Shown: one piece after another, positions 24,829-37,223 of the stretch
Layout: each line of letters begins with the position of its first letter
Numbering within the stretch: position 1 is the first letter of the stretch
Source of the DNA: Symsagittifera roscoffensis
Taxonomy: Eukaryota; Xenacoelomorpha; Acoela; Convolutidae
Reading direction: 5' to 3'
Length of the DNA stretch: 64,000 bases
NCBI RefSeq assembly: GCF_963678635.1
Contig: NC_087064.1
Location: 42,187,165-42,251,164, forward strand
Translations under genes and position numbers: made by a program
Notes under the pieces: generated by a model
The model's input: only the letters and a program-made list of their open reading frames with translations
Databases searched by the model: none
Told to the model about the DNA's origin: nothing

Positions 24829-25546
24829 TTATGTTCCTTCATGACTTGATGATCGGTCAAAAACACTATTGAAATACGCCGCCACTTCAACAATTTGATA
24901 ATTCAAAAACTTTCCTCCCTCGTAGAGACTTTGAATTCGATAAAATCTTCCATCTTAGTTCCACGCAAAAGGAAAGAATTCTTCTCTCATCCAGCAAGAG
25001 CTGATTCTGTTATCGTTTTTCATCATAGGAAGAAAATTTGCTCGAGTTCTTGATGTCTTCAAAAAATTTACAATCAGAAATTGGTCACTACGCATCAGAC
25101 TTTTCTTTTTCTTAAAAGGTTAATTTATGCAATCCGCTGTGTGAACTTGAATATAATTGGTTTGACTCTGCCAGATTTTCTAGGAAGTCGCTGAGGTATA
25201 GATATATCTCTTTCATCTATACCAGCATCTATATTGCCTGCAATACTCAGAGCTTTGCTCAGAGTTGTTTCCATTGGTTCTCTTTTTCCTTGTTCTAGTG
25301 TTTTGGCACCTCTAAAAACTTAACATTATCACGCCTGTTGTACATTTCTAATTGCTCTGCTTCACATTGGGCTTTTAGTTTGTTTCGCGTCTCCATTTGG
25401 TTCATGCCAGAAGACAAAGATATCAAAATATCTTCTTTGATGCCAAGCCAATCACTGCTTGTTCGATTGTAGTTTGTTTTGAGCATGGTTGCGATTTCTT
25501 TCTTCATTTGATCAATGATGGATGGCACTAGCTCTTTCATCGACAT
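24829..25546 (-). pseudogene. LINE ORF1 remnant (U4)
   Basis: Opens MSMKELVPSIIDQMKKEI, continues through a coiled-coil-like region to EQLEMYNRRDNVKFLEVP, a block typical of LINE ORF1 proteins, then breaks. Confidence 0.7.
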
Positions 25547-25842
25547 AGAAATAATATTTTTTTATCTTTTTGGTCAAACTGTCTTTATTTGCATATTCAT
25601 CATCCTCCGTACATGGACTGCGACATATTTTCGATCTTTAATTGTCAGGTTTTGGGTTAGGGGTCTGATCATGAAACACTAGGGTTGGCAGATCATGGGT
25701 TGCTGCATTGCATTTATCATTAGTCGAACTCATTAGCAGTCTAGATTTAATAAGTTTATCACAACAATTAGGCTAATGAAATTGAAACCAGGCAAACTTT
25801 TATGCAGCTTTTTCAAATTGTTTGTAACGTAACAAATTCTGC

Positions 25843-26092
25843 CCAGCCACACAGTTAGAAAAGAGTCAATGAATCCAAGAAGAGAAAAAAACTGACTTTT
25901 TGAAAAATCTGAACTATCGAATTTTAGATAGATAAAAAATATATATATATATATATATACACTTAAGGCTCTCTGAACTTCCGAAACAATTTATGAGATC
26001 TTCCAAAGATATTTCCAGAACACTTTTTTGATTAAAGTCACAATTTGAGAAAACTGAATCAAAACGCAAAACTTGCATTCCGTTGCGGAGCT
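25843..26092 (+). repeat. R2 fragment closing the LINE array
   Basis: The rightmost R2 segment. It ends at the same TTGCATTC word, followed here by CGTTGCGG, the R2 continuation, rather than a LINE 3' end. It therefore marks the array edge. A TA run lies at about 25937-25960. Confidence 0.6.
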
Positions 26093-28890
26093 TCGTACCA
26101 ATTGCGATACAATAAAGATGTCACGGCAGTTAGCCCAAAAAAAAGGACACAAACTGAGTAATAAAATGCTAAAAAATTATTTCGAATGCGGGTAAAATGA
26201 AGGAAAACACTAAGAAACACAACTACCAGTGTTAAAAAAGCATTAACACAACATTCAATAAGCGGATATAGAGCAGACACATCTTAGGCAGACGACGGTT
26301 GAGCCGGAAAAAAATTGAGCTTTGAAACAATTGAGCCAAAAAAACCCCTATGCCCCCCTATGCACAAAAGCAGTTAAAACCTTTTGTTGCTTCAAACGCC
26401 AAAATCTGAGGCAACTAGACAGATTTGCTTCAGTTGAAGTCATTTAAGCTGAAAAAAACCTTATGAAAAAAAATAAGCGAAAAAAGAAAATTAAAAACAA
26501 AAAGTGATTTACAACTAACAATAAAAAAATTCGAATGGAATGGCCATTTAAAATACATGCATGCCCCAAAATTATCTTTTGGCAGGCATTCTGTTCTGTT
26601 GCTATCAGAAAAGCCCTGATTAATGATTCAACTGACTTTGTTAAACTAGTTGTTAACCCGAAAACTCTGCTTTGATAACGCCTGCTAATCACAGGCTTAA
26701 CTAGAAGTCGATCACGATTTTCGCGACCTTTACATGTTTTCGGTTCAATAGTGGATTCTGCCTTCATTTCAACCAAGGAAATGAATAGAACTTTAAAGGA
26801 AATCATAATTCAAACCGCGAAAACGTAAGCTTGAGCCTGAACAAATTTTAAGACTTTTCCTGAAAAAAAAACAAATCACCACGACCTATATACGATTACT
26901 CACTACGTTCATTACTGTACATTCGAAAAACTAAAAAAAAACCCGAATACAACACATCAGCACCTATATAAGAGTCTGAATTATGTTAATCGAATCATTA
27001 AAAAATGATCTAAACTTTCTTGGGCACCGAGACAAAGCTGAATAAAACTGCGCATCACCTAAACGTAAGCAAATGGGTGAAAACAGTAATAATGACAGGT
27101 CGCTACAGATGAGTTCAAGAAGGAACCATTTCATGAAAGAGATGAAAGTTCTCATACGCCCGGTTTTAAATCTTATTAAACAACAAGTCACTGGCTACTT
27201 CAATGGCGATTATTCCCTCCAACATTAACCGAAAGCAAAGAATGATCAATTGAATTTCATATACACAGAACTACAAACACATCGCTTCTGCTGGTTCTAA
27301 AGTTGTTCTCTGGAACAAGGTAACGCGAAGTTGATAGTTTGAATAAAATTAGAGTAATTGTAAGTTAGATATTACTTCTCTTTGCTCTAAACTTTCACCG
27401 AACTTGTTAATTTATAAATAAATTTAAAATAAAAATTAAACAATTGCAAAAAATCATCTGATCAGAAACAAAACATCAACTTCTGAATTGCAATTGGATT
27501 GAAACAGATTTAAGAACAATTCTAAGTGTTTTTACAACTAACCCCAGTTGATTTGCTGCGTGATTATTTTTAATCGAAAAAAGTTATCAATGCAAAATAT
27601 CAACTAAAAGGATTGAGAAGTTCACAAAAATTAACCAAAATGGCAAAAAGCAGAAGATGTCATTGTTTGTAAAAAATTAGTTTTTCGAGATAAAATAATG
27701 CTTGCCCAAACCTAATACTTGCAAAAACACCCTCAAAAAATTTTAAAAAAGAACAATCTTTTTTGGAATTTCTAGTAAACTTCCTAGTGAAGTTCTGCGA
27801 AATCATCTGCTCAAACCTTGCACAAAAAAAAGAAATAAGGTGACAACAAATAATTTTCTTTTCAAATACATAGCCACCTGACAGTTGAAAAGAGTAAAGA
27901 ACGCAAAGAAATTGAAACAAAACACTGAATTTTGAATTTCGAAGAAAAAGAAAAAATAGATGGCCTTAAAGCTCTTTGATTTAATAGAACAATTTATGAT
28001 GAACACTTTTTTGTTAAAAAACACAATTTGAGAAAACTGGAACAATCGATAAGACTTAATTCGCGCGGAAATCTGATCATTAATTTCCATTTTCAAAAGT
28101 TGAAGTCGATCACAATTTTGCTGTTCAATAGTTGAGTTTGCCTTCCTTTTAACAATGGAAATGCACTGAACTTAAAAAGGAGTCACGAAAAACCGCGAAA
28201 ATCAAAAGTGAGCGTGAACAAACTTTAAGATTTTTTCCTAAAAAAAAACAAAAAATCACAAAGACCTATTTAAGAATACTCACTACGTTCATTAATCTTA
28301 ATAATTGGGGTCAAAACTCTCTGTGCTACTTACAAAGTGACTTAAAATCTTATATCAGCTTGTTTCTTGCGATTGGTTGAAAAAATCACGTTTACACTTT
28401 TATCAGTTTATTTTTTACTGGTTGAAAAAATTACTCTTACGATTATTCGATTTACTTGAACAAGTTTTTGATGAATTACTTTATACCACGCGCAGTGATG
28501 TCCAGTTAGACAAAAAAATAAAAGTTTAAATGAAAAACTGTTCAAGAATACTATTAAAAATGTTGGCATCAACTAAAATTTTTCTGATACGATTTAAATT
28601 TTTCATGTCTGTTTTTAGTCGTTTTCTGCCATTTTTGGCAAGTTTGAAAAAGTAAATCAAACGCATGTTCTTGGGTATATCTATTTGCAAAAAAAATCTT
28701 ATCAATTTTGTCGTGGAAATTTAGATCGTTTACTTGTTCAAGTGAAATTATTTGAAATAACTAAACTGTGTACTTTGGCGTCGGATCGAATACCGCCAAA
28801 GCATTTTATTTTTTTTTTTCAATTTAAATTTTTCTATTCAAAATAAACTTTTTCATTCAATTGAGTGGGCTCATAAATTTACACTTGATT
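26093..28890. other. Intronic repeat debris (ZFYVE19 intron)
   Basis: Holds partial R2 copies (about 26690-27000 and 27865-28315) and CGAAG-type hairpin debris near 26095. ORFs at 26059-28096 on the minus strand are hydrophobic by AT-richness and show no domain. Confidence 0.5.
27865..28315 (+). repeat. R2 interspersed repeat, near full copy
   Basis: Runs from ACATAGCCACCTGACAGTTG to the ACTCACTACGTTCATTAATCTTA end. Conserved words along R2: GAGTCAATGAACGCAAG, AATTTGAGAAAACTGG, CGATCAC...TTGCTGTTCGATAGT, and a GACCTATATAAGAGTCTGAA-like end. No ORF is shared between copies. Confidence 0.65.
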
Positions 28891-28904
28891 GAATTGAAAC
28901 TAGC

Positions 28905-30075
28905 AACCCCTGAGAGTACCCGGACAGAGCCTCACTTTAGAGATGGAAGCTTTTGTAAATGAACTTTTTATATGTAAAGTCTTTGAACAGTTTGAAAAAA
29001 GACATAACAAATGTCAGATTTCGAACACTAAAAGCATTTGATCAGTCGTGTATTTGGACGCAAGATTTGCAATTTGGAACTCCTGAGAGTACCCAAATAC
29101 AAGGTTGAGAATATGAATTCTTCTGACTTTTTTAAGAAGGTCTGCAAGTATTTGAGCAGCCATATTCAGAGGCAAGATTCGCAACCCCTGAGAGTACCTC
29201 ACAGTATCAAACAACCAAAGTTTTTTTTTTAATTTTTGAAAATCATAAAAACGTCATCTCGAATACTACACGGATTTGAGAAATGAGATTTGGAGACAAG
29301 ATTCGCAAACCATGAGAGTAACATGACAGCACCCAACTAGAGGGTGAGAATTCAAAAACAGAAGTTTATTTAAATCAAATTTTCTTGAAGTTTTTGAAAA
29401 ATCTCGAAAATTACCATACCTTGAAAACTAAAAAGATTTGGTTATTCAGATATGGAGGCCAGAATCGCAAACTTTGGGAAAAATCTGACCGACTCCACTA
29501 TTGGGTTGCTAAATTAAAACTTGATGAAAAAAACACTGAATTTAAACTGGAAAATCGGAAAAAAAATCTTAACCATTGCAATATACGATATAGCTTAGAC
29601 GTGCAAAAATTCGTTTGTTAAACATGCAAAAATAATACGTTGAAAAAGCTTAAACATGGCGAAATAGTGAAGCCCGCATTTAAATATATAGCTAGCGTGT
29701 AACGAACCTTCGGTGCTTCGAATTTTTGAGAACATGAAAAACTGCATATATTGGAAACCTGATCTGCAGGGTTTTAGCGTACTCTGACAGCACCCAATTA
29801 GATGGCTGGTAAATTCATATTTGATAATTTTTTAAATCCTTTTTCCGTCATCTCAAAAACGTCAAATCTCGAAAATTAAAAGAATTTGAGCAGTCAAATT
29901 TGGAGGCAAGATTCGCAACTCCTGAGAGTACCTTAAAAAACCCAACTACAGGGCAAAAATGTCAAATTCTGAAAAAAAAAATAATTTTTTTTTGAAAAAA
30001 TCACAAAAAATGCCATATCTACAAAACTACAAAAAATTGAGCAGTCATAATTGGAGGCAAGATTGGAGCCAGACA
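28905..30075 (+). repeat. Degenerate satellite, period roughly 100-170 bp
   Basis: Repeated unit with GAGCAGTCATATTTGGAGGC, AAGATTCGCAACYCC and TGAGAGTACC blocks, followed by CCCAACTAGAGGG and an A-rich spacer. Clear anchors at 28910, 29083, 29188, 29311 and 29921; decayed ones near 29465 and 29785. Unit length varies by indels in the A-rich part. Confidence 0.65.
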
Positions 30076-30914
30076 ACGAGAAAGAGAAAAAAAGATTGGA
30101 GAAAACAGTTTGACAGTAGTACCATTTTAAACTGAATCGTAGAAACCAAATTGAAAGTTAAAAAATTACTAGACGGGTAGACAGACAAACAGACTTAATT
30201 TGGCCTCGAAAAAAATTACTGAAAAGCTAATGACCTTGCTGAAAACTAAATGAAGAATTTTCTTAAGCATTGCAATATATGATATAGCTTAAACATGAAA
30301 AAATTCTTTCGTTAAACATGCAAAATTATTATGCTTAAACATGGGAGATAGCTGTCACTAGCATTTAAATATAGTATAGATATAGATTGAAATTTAAATT
30401 AATTTAAATTGTTTTTTTTTAAATTGATTACTACACCCACTTACTGCTTACGCACTGAATCATATAGTGATCAGCAAAACTTAAGTACGAACGAACTACA
30501 ATTTTGTTTTTCTGTCCAGATTACCGCACGAAGCAGGGACAAACTACTGCGTTGGGGTGTTTTTTCGAATCATTTTGATACCTATAAAAAAGTATGGGGT
30601 CGATTGTGGTGTCATATAAAACGTTTTCAGCCGTCTCAGTGTCGATAAAAAACTGTCTATGTGGATAATCCAAATGCTATTTTGATGACAGTGAGTCTGA
30701 ACCCAATTTTGCTCCAAAACAAATATTTACGTTATTTTTGTCAAAATATCATTTCATAATTGCAGTGTTTAGCTAACTCAATCGCCCTTTACAAAACAGT
30801 TTTTCATTGAAAAATGTTTTAACTTCTCTTTACTAATTGTTTCTCAACCATGGCAGCAATCAATTATCATTCTTGAAGGATTAAAAAAACATAAAAACTG
30901 ATCAAAACAACAAC

Positions 30915-32150
30915 ATAGCCAACAGACAGTTGAGTCTATGAACGTAGAAAAGAGAATTAGTTTATAAAAAATCGTAACTTTCAAATTTAAAAAAAAAAGA
31001 GATGCCCTTCAAACTTTTTAAATTTCTAGAACAGTTTGCGATTGGCCCTTTTTATTACTTAAACTCAATTTGATAAAACTGAACCAATAGGTAGTTTTTT
31101 TATTCCGCTGGAAAATCTGCAAAAAAATTCCACTTTCGGAACAAGAAGTCGATCCAGTTTTTCATGACCTTTGCAGTTTTACGGTTCGATAAAGGATTTT
31201 GCATTCATTTTAAGACAGCAAATCATAAGTGAAAAATAAAAATTGATTCTGAATAAAATTTCTTTGAAAAATCATCAGTACATTTATATGAGTCTGAACT
31301 ACCTTCATCGACTCTTAAGAAATGTTACGCGTTCAAAAAATTAAAAGAATAGTTTAATTGTTGTTAAATAATAACAGCAAACAGTTAATGAAGTCACGAA
31401 AAGTCAATAAAAAACGAATAACTATTATTGAAACAAATTAAAAGAAAAAATATGGCAATCTTGAATGTTTGACAAATTTAAGACAAAAATTAATCAATTT
31501 GATCATAACTGGAACAAAAGGAAAACTTTCATTTCAATGAGATTTTAAATTTAAATTTCACTTCTGAAACGAGAAGTCAGAACATGTTTAGCAAAACGAA
31601 ATGACAGCACAAAAAAGTTGCGTTCTTATGAAGTGTGAGCTTTTCAGAAAAAAAAGCGAATTATCGGCATCTCAACCGAAGCCGAATAATTTCATTTAGT
31701 ATGTAGACTTGCTCAAAAATTTGTCATCAAATTAATATAGCCAGCAAAAAAGTGGAAAAACGTGAACACACAAAAAAAATTTTATTGGAAAACTTTAGAC
31801 TTCCTAATTTAAGATAACAATTACCATAATACTCCATGATTTTCAGGAATCTGAGAAAACGCCATTCGAAAAAACTGGATAAGGAGGCAATTTTTTTATA
31901 GCACTGGGAAATCCACTTTTGAAACAAGAAGTAATTCACTTTTTTTTCGCACCATTCTAACGTCTGTTATGGGAGAGCGTAATGCACCTTCCATTTTGCA
32001 AATGAACTTGGAAAGAAATCAAAAACAATCCAGCTTAAGATGCAAGTTGAGCTCTAACAACTTCATGGAACTTTCTCCCTAGAAAAAAATGTAACAAAAT
32101 CACAAGATCTAACTAACTGTCTTCACTACAAGCATTCGTCCTGTAAATTT
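30915..32150 (+). repeat. Two successive R2 copies
   Basis: First copy about 30915-31325, second about 31735-32150; both start with ATAGCCA and hold the AATTTGATAAAACTG and GAAACAAGAAGT words. Same orientation as the other R2 copies. Confidence 0.55.
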
Positions 32151-32573
32151 TGACTTCAATTATTGTCACGATGATATCAATGCCGAATAATACAACAGAT
32201 AACTAATTTAAAAAACGTATTAGACCCACAGCCACTCAGCTGAAAATCAACCGAAAAATTTCGGCAAAAATAAAACTCACATTGTAAGAATTGCAGGTAA
32301 CGTGCCAACTCTAACGGCAAATTTTAAGCTCGCATTGTAAGAATTGCATGCAACAAACCAATTAGAAGCGCTGAGGCAAGATGATGCATTAGTCAATAAA
32401 CCATTTCTTATTCTCACCATTCTGTGAATAAAGTTCTTTGCGCGAAAAACTTAAGTACCCAGTTTCAATACCACTGTTTAAACAGAAGCGAAGCACGACA
32501 AAAACAGCTCTATAAAGTGCAAATAGAAAAATTATTAGTAGGCCTCAAATTAGTTTTTTTTTAAATCATCTAT

Positions 32574-32645
32574 GTCTGAGATTCGAACTTGCGACCTAGA
32601 CATTATCAGTCTCACACACTAACGACTCAACCACTGTAGCTTAAT
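32574..32645 (-). repeat. tRNA-like SINE head or tRNA pseudogene
   Basis: On the minus strand it starts GCTACAGTGGTTGAGTCG, like a tRNA A box/D arm, has an anticodon-arm-like AGAC...GTCT, then AAGTTCGAATCTC, a good B box. The acceptor stem does not pair, the T stem is poor, and position 33 of the putative loop is not T. A functional tRNA is unlikely. Confidence 0.45.
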
Positions 32646-32934
32646 GTACGAAACACTAACCACAAATAAAGAAGAGAACAGATACTATGCAATTTCCAAT
32701 GCTAACAGTAAAATTTCCAAATAAATGAACACTTTTGTTTGCGAGTTAGGTTAGACAAAAAAAGGTTCATAATAATCCACTACACAGTTCGCTAACGTAA
32801 TCACAACAGTAATTATACACTTTTAAACGATTAACACGAGTAAAGTTTTGTACAATAAAGAACTAACTGTAAGTAAATATATATGGCTCCAAGGTTTTGA
32901 AACGATTTTAAATTACTTGCAAATTAATTTCTCT

Positions 32935-32940
32935 TTTAAT
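32935..32940 (-). terminator. Possible polyadenylation signal (ATTAAA) of lectin gene
   Basis: ATTAAA on the minus strand about 35 nt after the lectin stop codon. It is a common variant signal, but such words are frequent in AT-rich DNA. Confidence 0.4.
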
Positions 32941-32973
32941 TACAATTATTCTCATAAGAGACAACTCTTCATT

Positions 32974-33041
32974 TCAGAATATTATGCTCTGACACACCAC
33001 TCTTTCGGACACCACGTCACCGGAACTGTTTACGGCAGTAC
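32974..33041 (-). CDS. C-type lectin-like gene, terminal exon
   Basis: The acceptor is a long pyrimidine tract ending TTTGTTCCAG. Entry is in the phase left by the previous exon; the exon encodes 22 full codons including TGA and ends ERVVCQSIIF. The VVCQS word fits the last conserved cysteine of a C-type lectin domain. The intron before it is only 78 bp. Confidence 0.75.
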
Positions 33042-33119
33042 CTGGAACAAACAGAGAGAAGAAAATGTACCGTTCCTAATAATCATTCACCATATATACG
33101 TACCAAATTTCTAACGAAC

Positions 33120-33470
33120 CTTGACAATTTTTATTGAAAAGATAAGCGTCGCGAATATAGGCACAATCATAGCCTGTTGTATCTGTCGGTTGCCCTGTGG
33201 CCCATGGCAATTCTTCAACGTTTTTCACTTCATTTCCGTCTGAATCGAACCATGTCTTTCCGTCCTCCTGTTTGTTCAACCCAACCCAGCACGTGCAACA
33301 GTTAGTTTGAGTGTCGAAGGGACAAGCTGCGATTAGATCCTCGATGGACTCGTGATTACCAGCAACTGGAAAAGCCAGTTGAGATTGAACTGCCTTACAC
33401 ATTTGGTCGCCTACAGCCAACAATGAACATTTGCAATTTTTCGAGCAGTTGCCCAATTTTCTTAAATCAT
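33120..33470 (-). CDS. C-type lectin-like domain exon
   Basis: Acceptor CTTCTTATCTAG, donor CAAG|GTTCGT, 351 nt. It encodes a Cys-rich lead (GNCSKNCKC) and the C-type lectin core: CWVGLN, then TWFDSDGNEV, PWATGQPTD and DCAYI. The site-2 calcium signature is altered. QPT stands where EPN or QPD is usual, and FNK stands where WND should precede the cysteine. Calcium-dependent sugar binding is therefore doubtful and a protein or other ligand is possible (inference). The extracellular location follows from the upstream membrane exon. The first 58 bp of this exon are also present as a broken copy at 48451-48508. Confidence 0.85.
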
Positions 33471-34172
33471 CTAGATAAGAAGGGCACATATAGTGATTTC
33501 TCAATTAAGCGACCTTTGCATTTTTAACGTTAATAAGAAAAGGAAAAAATTTTGAACTACCTCGTCAAAAACAAAACATAAAAACAATCAATTAGCAAGG
33601 ATAGCCGATTACTGTACAGAATGTTCCGACCATAGCCTTACAAAAACAAAAGGTTTTTTCAAATAAGTATCGTTTTTTGTTTGTGGTATGATGAAATGAT
33701 CTGAATGAAAAACTAGAACTTGGACATATTCCAAAAATAGGCAACTTTTATAACAGTTTTTGTAGAAAAAAAAAAGAGAAGAAAATGTACCGTTCCTAAA
33801 AATCATTCACCATATATACGTACCAAATTTCTAACGAACCTTGACATTTTTAAAAGAAAAAGTACCGTTCCTTTAAATGTACCGAAAAACTTTAAAACAA
33901 TCCAGGAAAAAAATTAAAAAAAAACTATCAAAAATTGTTTCTAAATTATATGCAGAAACTTTTTGGAATTTTACTGGCGCTTAAAAACTCCAAAAACTGA
34001 CTTCACTCGAGTAAAATAAGTTTCACGGCTTAAATTGAGCATACATAAGCTCAAATAAGCCTATTCGCTCTCTTCGTTTGCTCGAATTAAGACTAAATAT
34101 CAAAAAAAAATTAAAAATGTTTTTAACACTACTCGAATTTTTATTGAAATTTTTTACTCGAATTTTTATTGA
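33413..34172. repeat. ~760-bp direct repeat, left copy
   Basis: Matches 48451-49213. Contains the first 58 bp of the lectin-domain exon, its intact acceptor, the adjoining intron and most of an R1 repeat. It precedes the gypsy block. Confidence 0.85.
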
Positions 34173-34274
34173 ATTTTTTTTTACTGTCGTTCGAATCACG
34201 ACTGAAAATACTTTATTAAGACAAATCACTCGAACCATTCCGATAATTGTTTGTGGTACCTGATTTTGCGTGGA
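33599..34274 (+). repeat. R1 interspersed repeat copy
   Basis: Starts GATAGCCGATTACTG with GTTCCGACCATAG and runs to CCGATAATTGTTTGTGG...TTTTGCGTGG. This copy keeps the R1 right end, which the copy at 48638-49213 lacks. A roughly 60-bp stretch at 33781-33840 also matches the last 60 bp around the lectin exon end at 33060-33120, an additional short duplication. Confidence 0.65.
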
Positions 34275-34828
34275 AAACAAAACATAGCCAACTGACACTT
34301 AGATAAAAGTGATGAACGTGTCATCCGGTACATGTTTGATATATTATTATAAATTCATAACCTGTTGGTCAGCTGACCTTGTACGGCTGTACGCCGAAGG
34401 GGTGACATGAGCAATAGCTCAGACGGTAATTTATGATTCTTAAGAACAGCTGTTTTATCGAACTCACATCAAAAATTCCGTTTATCAATCCGTTCGGATT
34501 GGATATACTCGCGCTCATACATTGAGCTATGACAAGGCGCAACCAGCAGGATTTTTAAACATCAGCCCTTTCTGGGAGAAACCTTGGGCCGAACCACCTC
34601 TCGAGTGGTCAAAATGGGCAGCAATAATCGAAATAGCAGTGTTGCGAAGGACGGAATCGAAATAAGATATTTACAAAGAAACAAACCAGACCTAGTTGAG
34701 CCTACAGAACCCATTTAAGAAATTGAAACAAAGGGGAAAACGGAAGCCCAAAAGAAAAACCTGGAAGTTATAAATCAAGAGAAGAGTCGGCTGGGAAAAC
34801 CATTTGGTTAAGGCCAGAAAAAAAGGAG

Positions 34829-35018
34829 TATTATGCAATTCTTTCCGGTGGGATGAGGCCGACGCAAAAGTACGAAGTTACATGTTTCTATGCCTCGGCG
34901 CCGAGGGAAACGACAAGTTCAACAGAAGCGACCAGAATTGTGGCGTTTGAAAGATATAACGTCATTTGTTGGAAGCAAAAGAAAACGGAAAGTCTAGAAC
35001 AATTTCACGCGGATCTAG
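34829..35018 (+). pseudogene. Gag N-terminal fragment of gypsy element
   Basis: Two frames are needed: DEADAKVRSYMFLCLGAEG in one, then FERYNVICWKQKKTESLEQ and FHADL in another, so a frameshift lies between. The SLEQFHADL block is typical of Ty3-type Gag. Reading continues at 42690 after the nested insertion. Confidence 0.75.
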
Positions 35019-37219
35019 CACCCTCAAGGTCACGTGACTTACTTTTGTTTTTGGTATTTTCTGAAACCAAAACAATAAGGTCATGCGCCAATATCATGGC
35101 CTCAAGCAAAGACGTCGGACTGTACGCATTCACATTAGCCTTGCGCCCTTCGGGCGCAAATGCCAATGCTCAATTAATTTTGCCAGGTGAAAATTTTTCA
35201 AAGGAAAATTCTGATAAATTTTAACTTAAACTACCACCAAAAAAACCAAAGATATCAAAGTGTGAAACAATCAAATTTTTGCTAATACCGAGCATGCAGT
35301 GAGACTGATTTCGGCAAAAATAAAATGGAAAATGAAGGAAATGGAAAGAAAAAAATTGTTCAAAATAAGAACGCAACTTCAAAAACTTATTTGATCTCCG
35401 CTATTGTCATAATTCCGATCAGGCTGATTTCAGATTTTAAGCGTAGAATTTACGGTTACGGCTGCTCCCTCTACAGGTCCCAGAGGGACCGAGTGAGCAT
35501 CCTACCTCGATCCATGATAACGGATAGTTGTTTTTAATTTTTCACAAAATTTTTTTCACTAATGCTTGTTTTCAATTCCTCATGAGAAGCTGTATAAATT
35601 TTTAAAAAATTGATTTTATTAATCAATGCTTCCAAGAACAACTGATGTTAGGGGGTTACAAATGCGGTTGGTGAAATCTAGTGAGGGATAATGATGAGAA
35701 AAATTGTAAGTTTCCAAATGAATTTAAAAACAGTTTTTTCTTTTTTCTTTTGTAAATCGGGAGAAATGAATCACTTTTTTTTGTTTTCCTCGCACCACTC
35801 ACTGTTCTTAAGTAATGAAGATTCCTGCTCTAGCCGTTTATAACACTTTGGCAGAAGCAACATCAATATGATGTAAAATGTTTTAAAAAAGAGAAAAAAT
35901 TAAAAATTATGTTTTTTTTTAAAAAGTCAAAAATTTGTAATTTTCAAAATTGAAAAAAAGTGAAAATTAATTGCATATTACGATTCAGCGTACCCAACTT
36001 AGTGGATCTAGCATTTTAAATTACCAAAAAATGTTAAAAATTGTAGATTTTATGAAGTTTTCATTCTGGCTATGTTTCCTTGTCGCCTCCACTTAAGGCA
36101 CCTTTGAGCCAACTTGAGAAACTGGAACCTAAACAAGCTATGCAGATAGTCTGAATGAGCCATTTTTAGCTTGATAACACGCCTGGAAGAAAAAAAAGCC
36201 AGAAAAGAAAGAAAATTTTGAATTTTAACCTTTTTTCTTCTTTAAATGGCGATACTTAGAATAATTTTTCAGCTGAAAAGTTCAAAAAAAATCAAAAAAT
36301 TTGAATTTTGAAAAATTTTAAAAAAAATCTCATCAGTCTGTTTATTGGAGTCTCCGAGGTTTTTGGAGACCTTATCTGGCGACTAACAACAAGTGGATCA
36401 CTTATTTTAAAATTTTGAGAAAGGTCAAAAAAACATGTTTTTTCGACTTTTTTCACAGGATTCCGAAAGCAATATCCTGGCTAAAAACTAGAATGAGGGC
36501 CTAAAATTAGTACAAACAGTACTCCCACATAAGGTACATTAGGGTGGAAACAAAAAATTTACTCTGACTCAATAATCGTTTTTTAACTTTATTTCTGAAC
36601 AAAAAATTGTAAAAAAATCAAAAACCTAAAAATTTTTAGAAAAAAATGATTGTTTTGAAAAAGTGCCAATTTTCAGCTGAAACTTTTCATTTTAGCTAAG
36701 AAAACCAGAGCAATGCCCTTTAAGCTCAATTAAATTAATATAGCAAATTGTTTTCAAGTTTTTTCGTTAAAAGCTTTCATTTTGAAAGAGTAGTCAAAAA
36801 TGAGTAAAAAAAAGTCAAAAAAATCAATTTTCTCAGATTCAAAAACCTCCACCACCATGATAATTAGTTCGTTAGATAGAACTGCTGAGATCAATTTAGA
36901 CGCATTTTCATAAGTATATCAAAATTTTTACTTATTTTTGAGAATTAAGCAGAATAAAAACTTTTCCCAAATTGGGCAAAAAGCCCAAATTAGCCCAAAC
37001 ACCTGTTAAAAATTGTTGGGTCAAAAAGTCACAAAAGGAAACCCCTATTCATTTGACATTTTAGGGCCGCATGCAAAAAATTAGACCATTCTAACCTGAC
37101 AATTTCGAGAATCGACTTTTTTGCAAAATTTCTCTATAGTCCATTTGAGGGATATTACTTGTACCGGTGGGGGCCCCTACCCCACCTCAAAAAATTTTGT
37201 AATGCTGGAACGCGGCCAC
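35019..37219. mobile_element. CTAG-bounded element A, copy 1
   Basis: 2201 bp, from CACCCTCAAGGTCACGTGAC to CGCGGCCAC, with CTAG on each side (35015-35018 and 37220-37223). Nearly identical to 40485-42689. No coding ORF of note. It has a perfect 8-bp hairpin with a TTC loop at 35141-35159 and a second hairpin GGTCCC-AGA-GGGACC at 35476-35490. Its right 150 bp resemble that of element B. Superfamily unknown. Confidence 0.75.
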
Positions 37220-37223
37220 CTAG

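Larger units (their letters stand above)
22046..25842 (-). mobile_element. LINE array unit U4 (nearly complete, dead)
   Basis: Order on the minus strand: 5' region from about 25842, ORF1 (25546-24829), endonuclease (about 24800-24200), RT (about 23760-23212), RT C-terminal part (22968-22046). Compared with U1 it lacks roughly 350 bp between the RT start and the endonuclease and lacks the 540-bp duplication. ORFs are broken. Confidence 0.8.

Noticed and set aside
26059-28096. Minus-strand ORFs of 73-120 codons in the ZFYVE19 intron
   Set aside because: They overlap R2 repeat copies, differ between copies, and show no recognisable domain.
32574-32645. Functional tRNA gene
   Set aside because: Acceptor stem does not pair, T stem is weak and the anticodon loop is not regular; a SINE head or pseudogene fits better.
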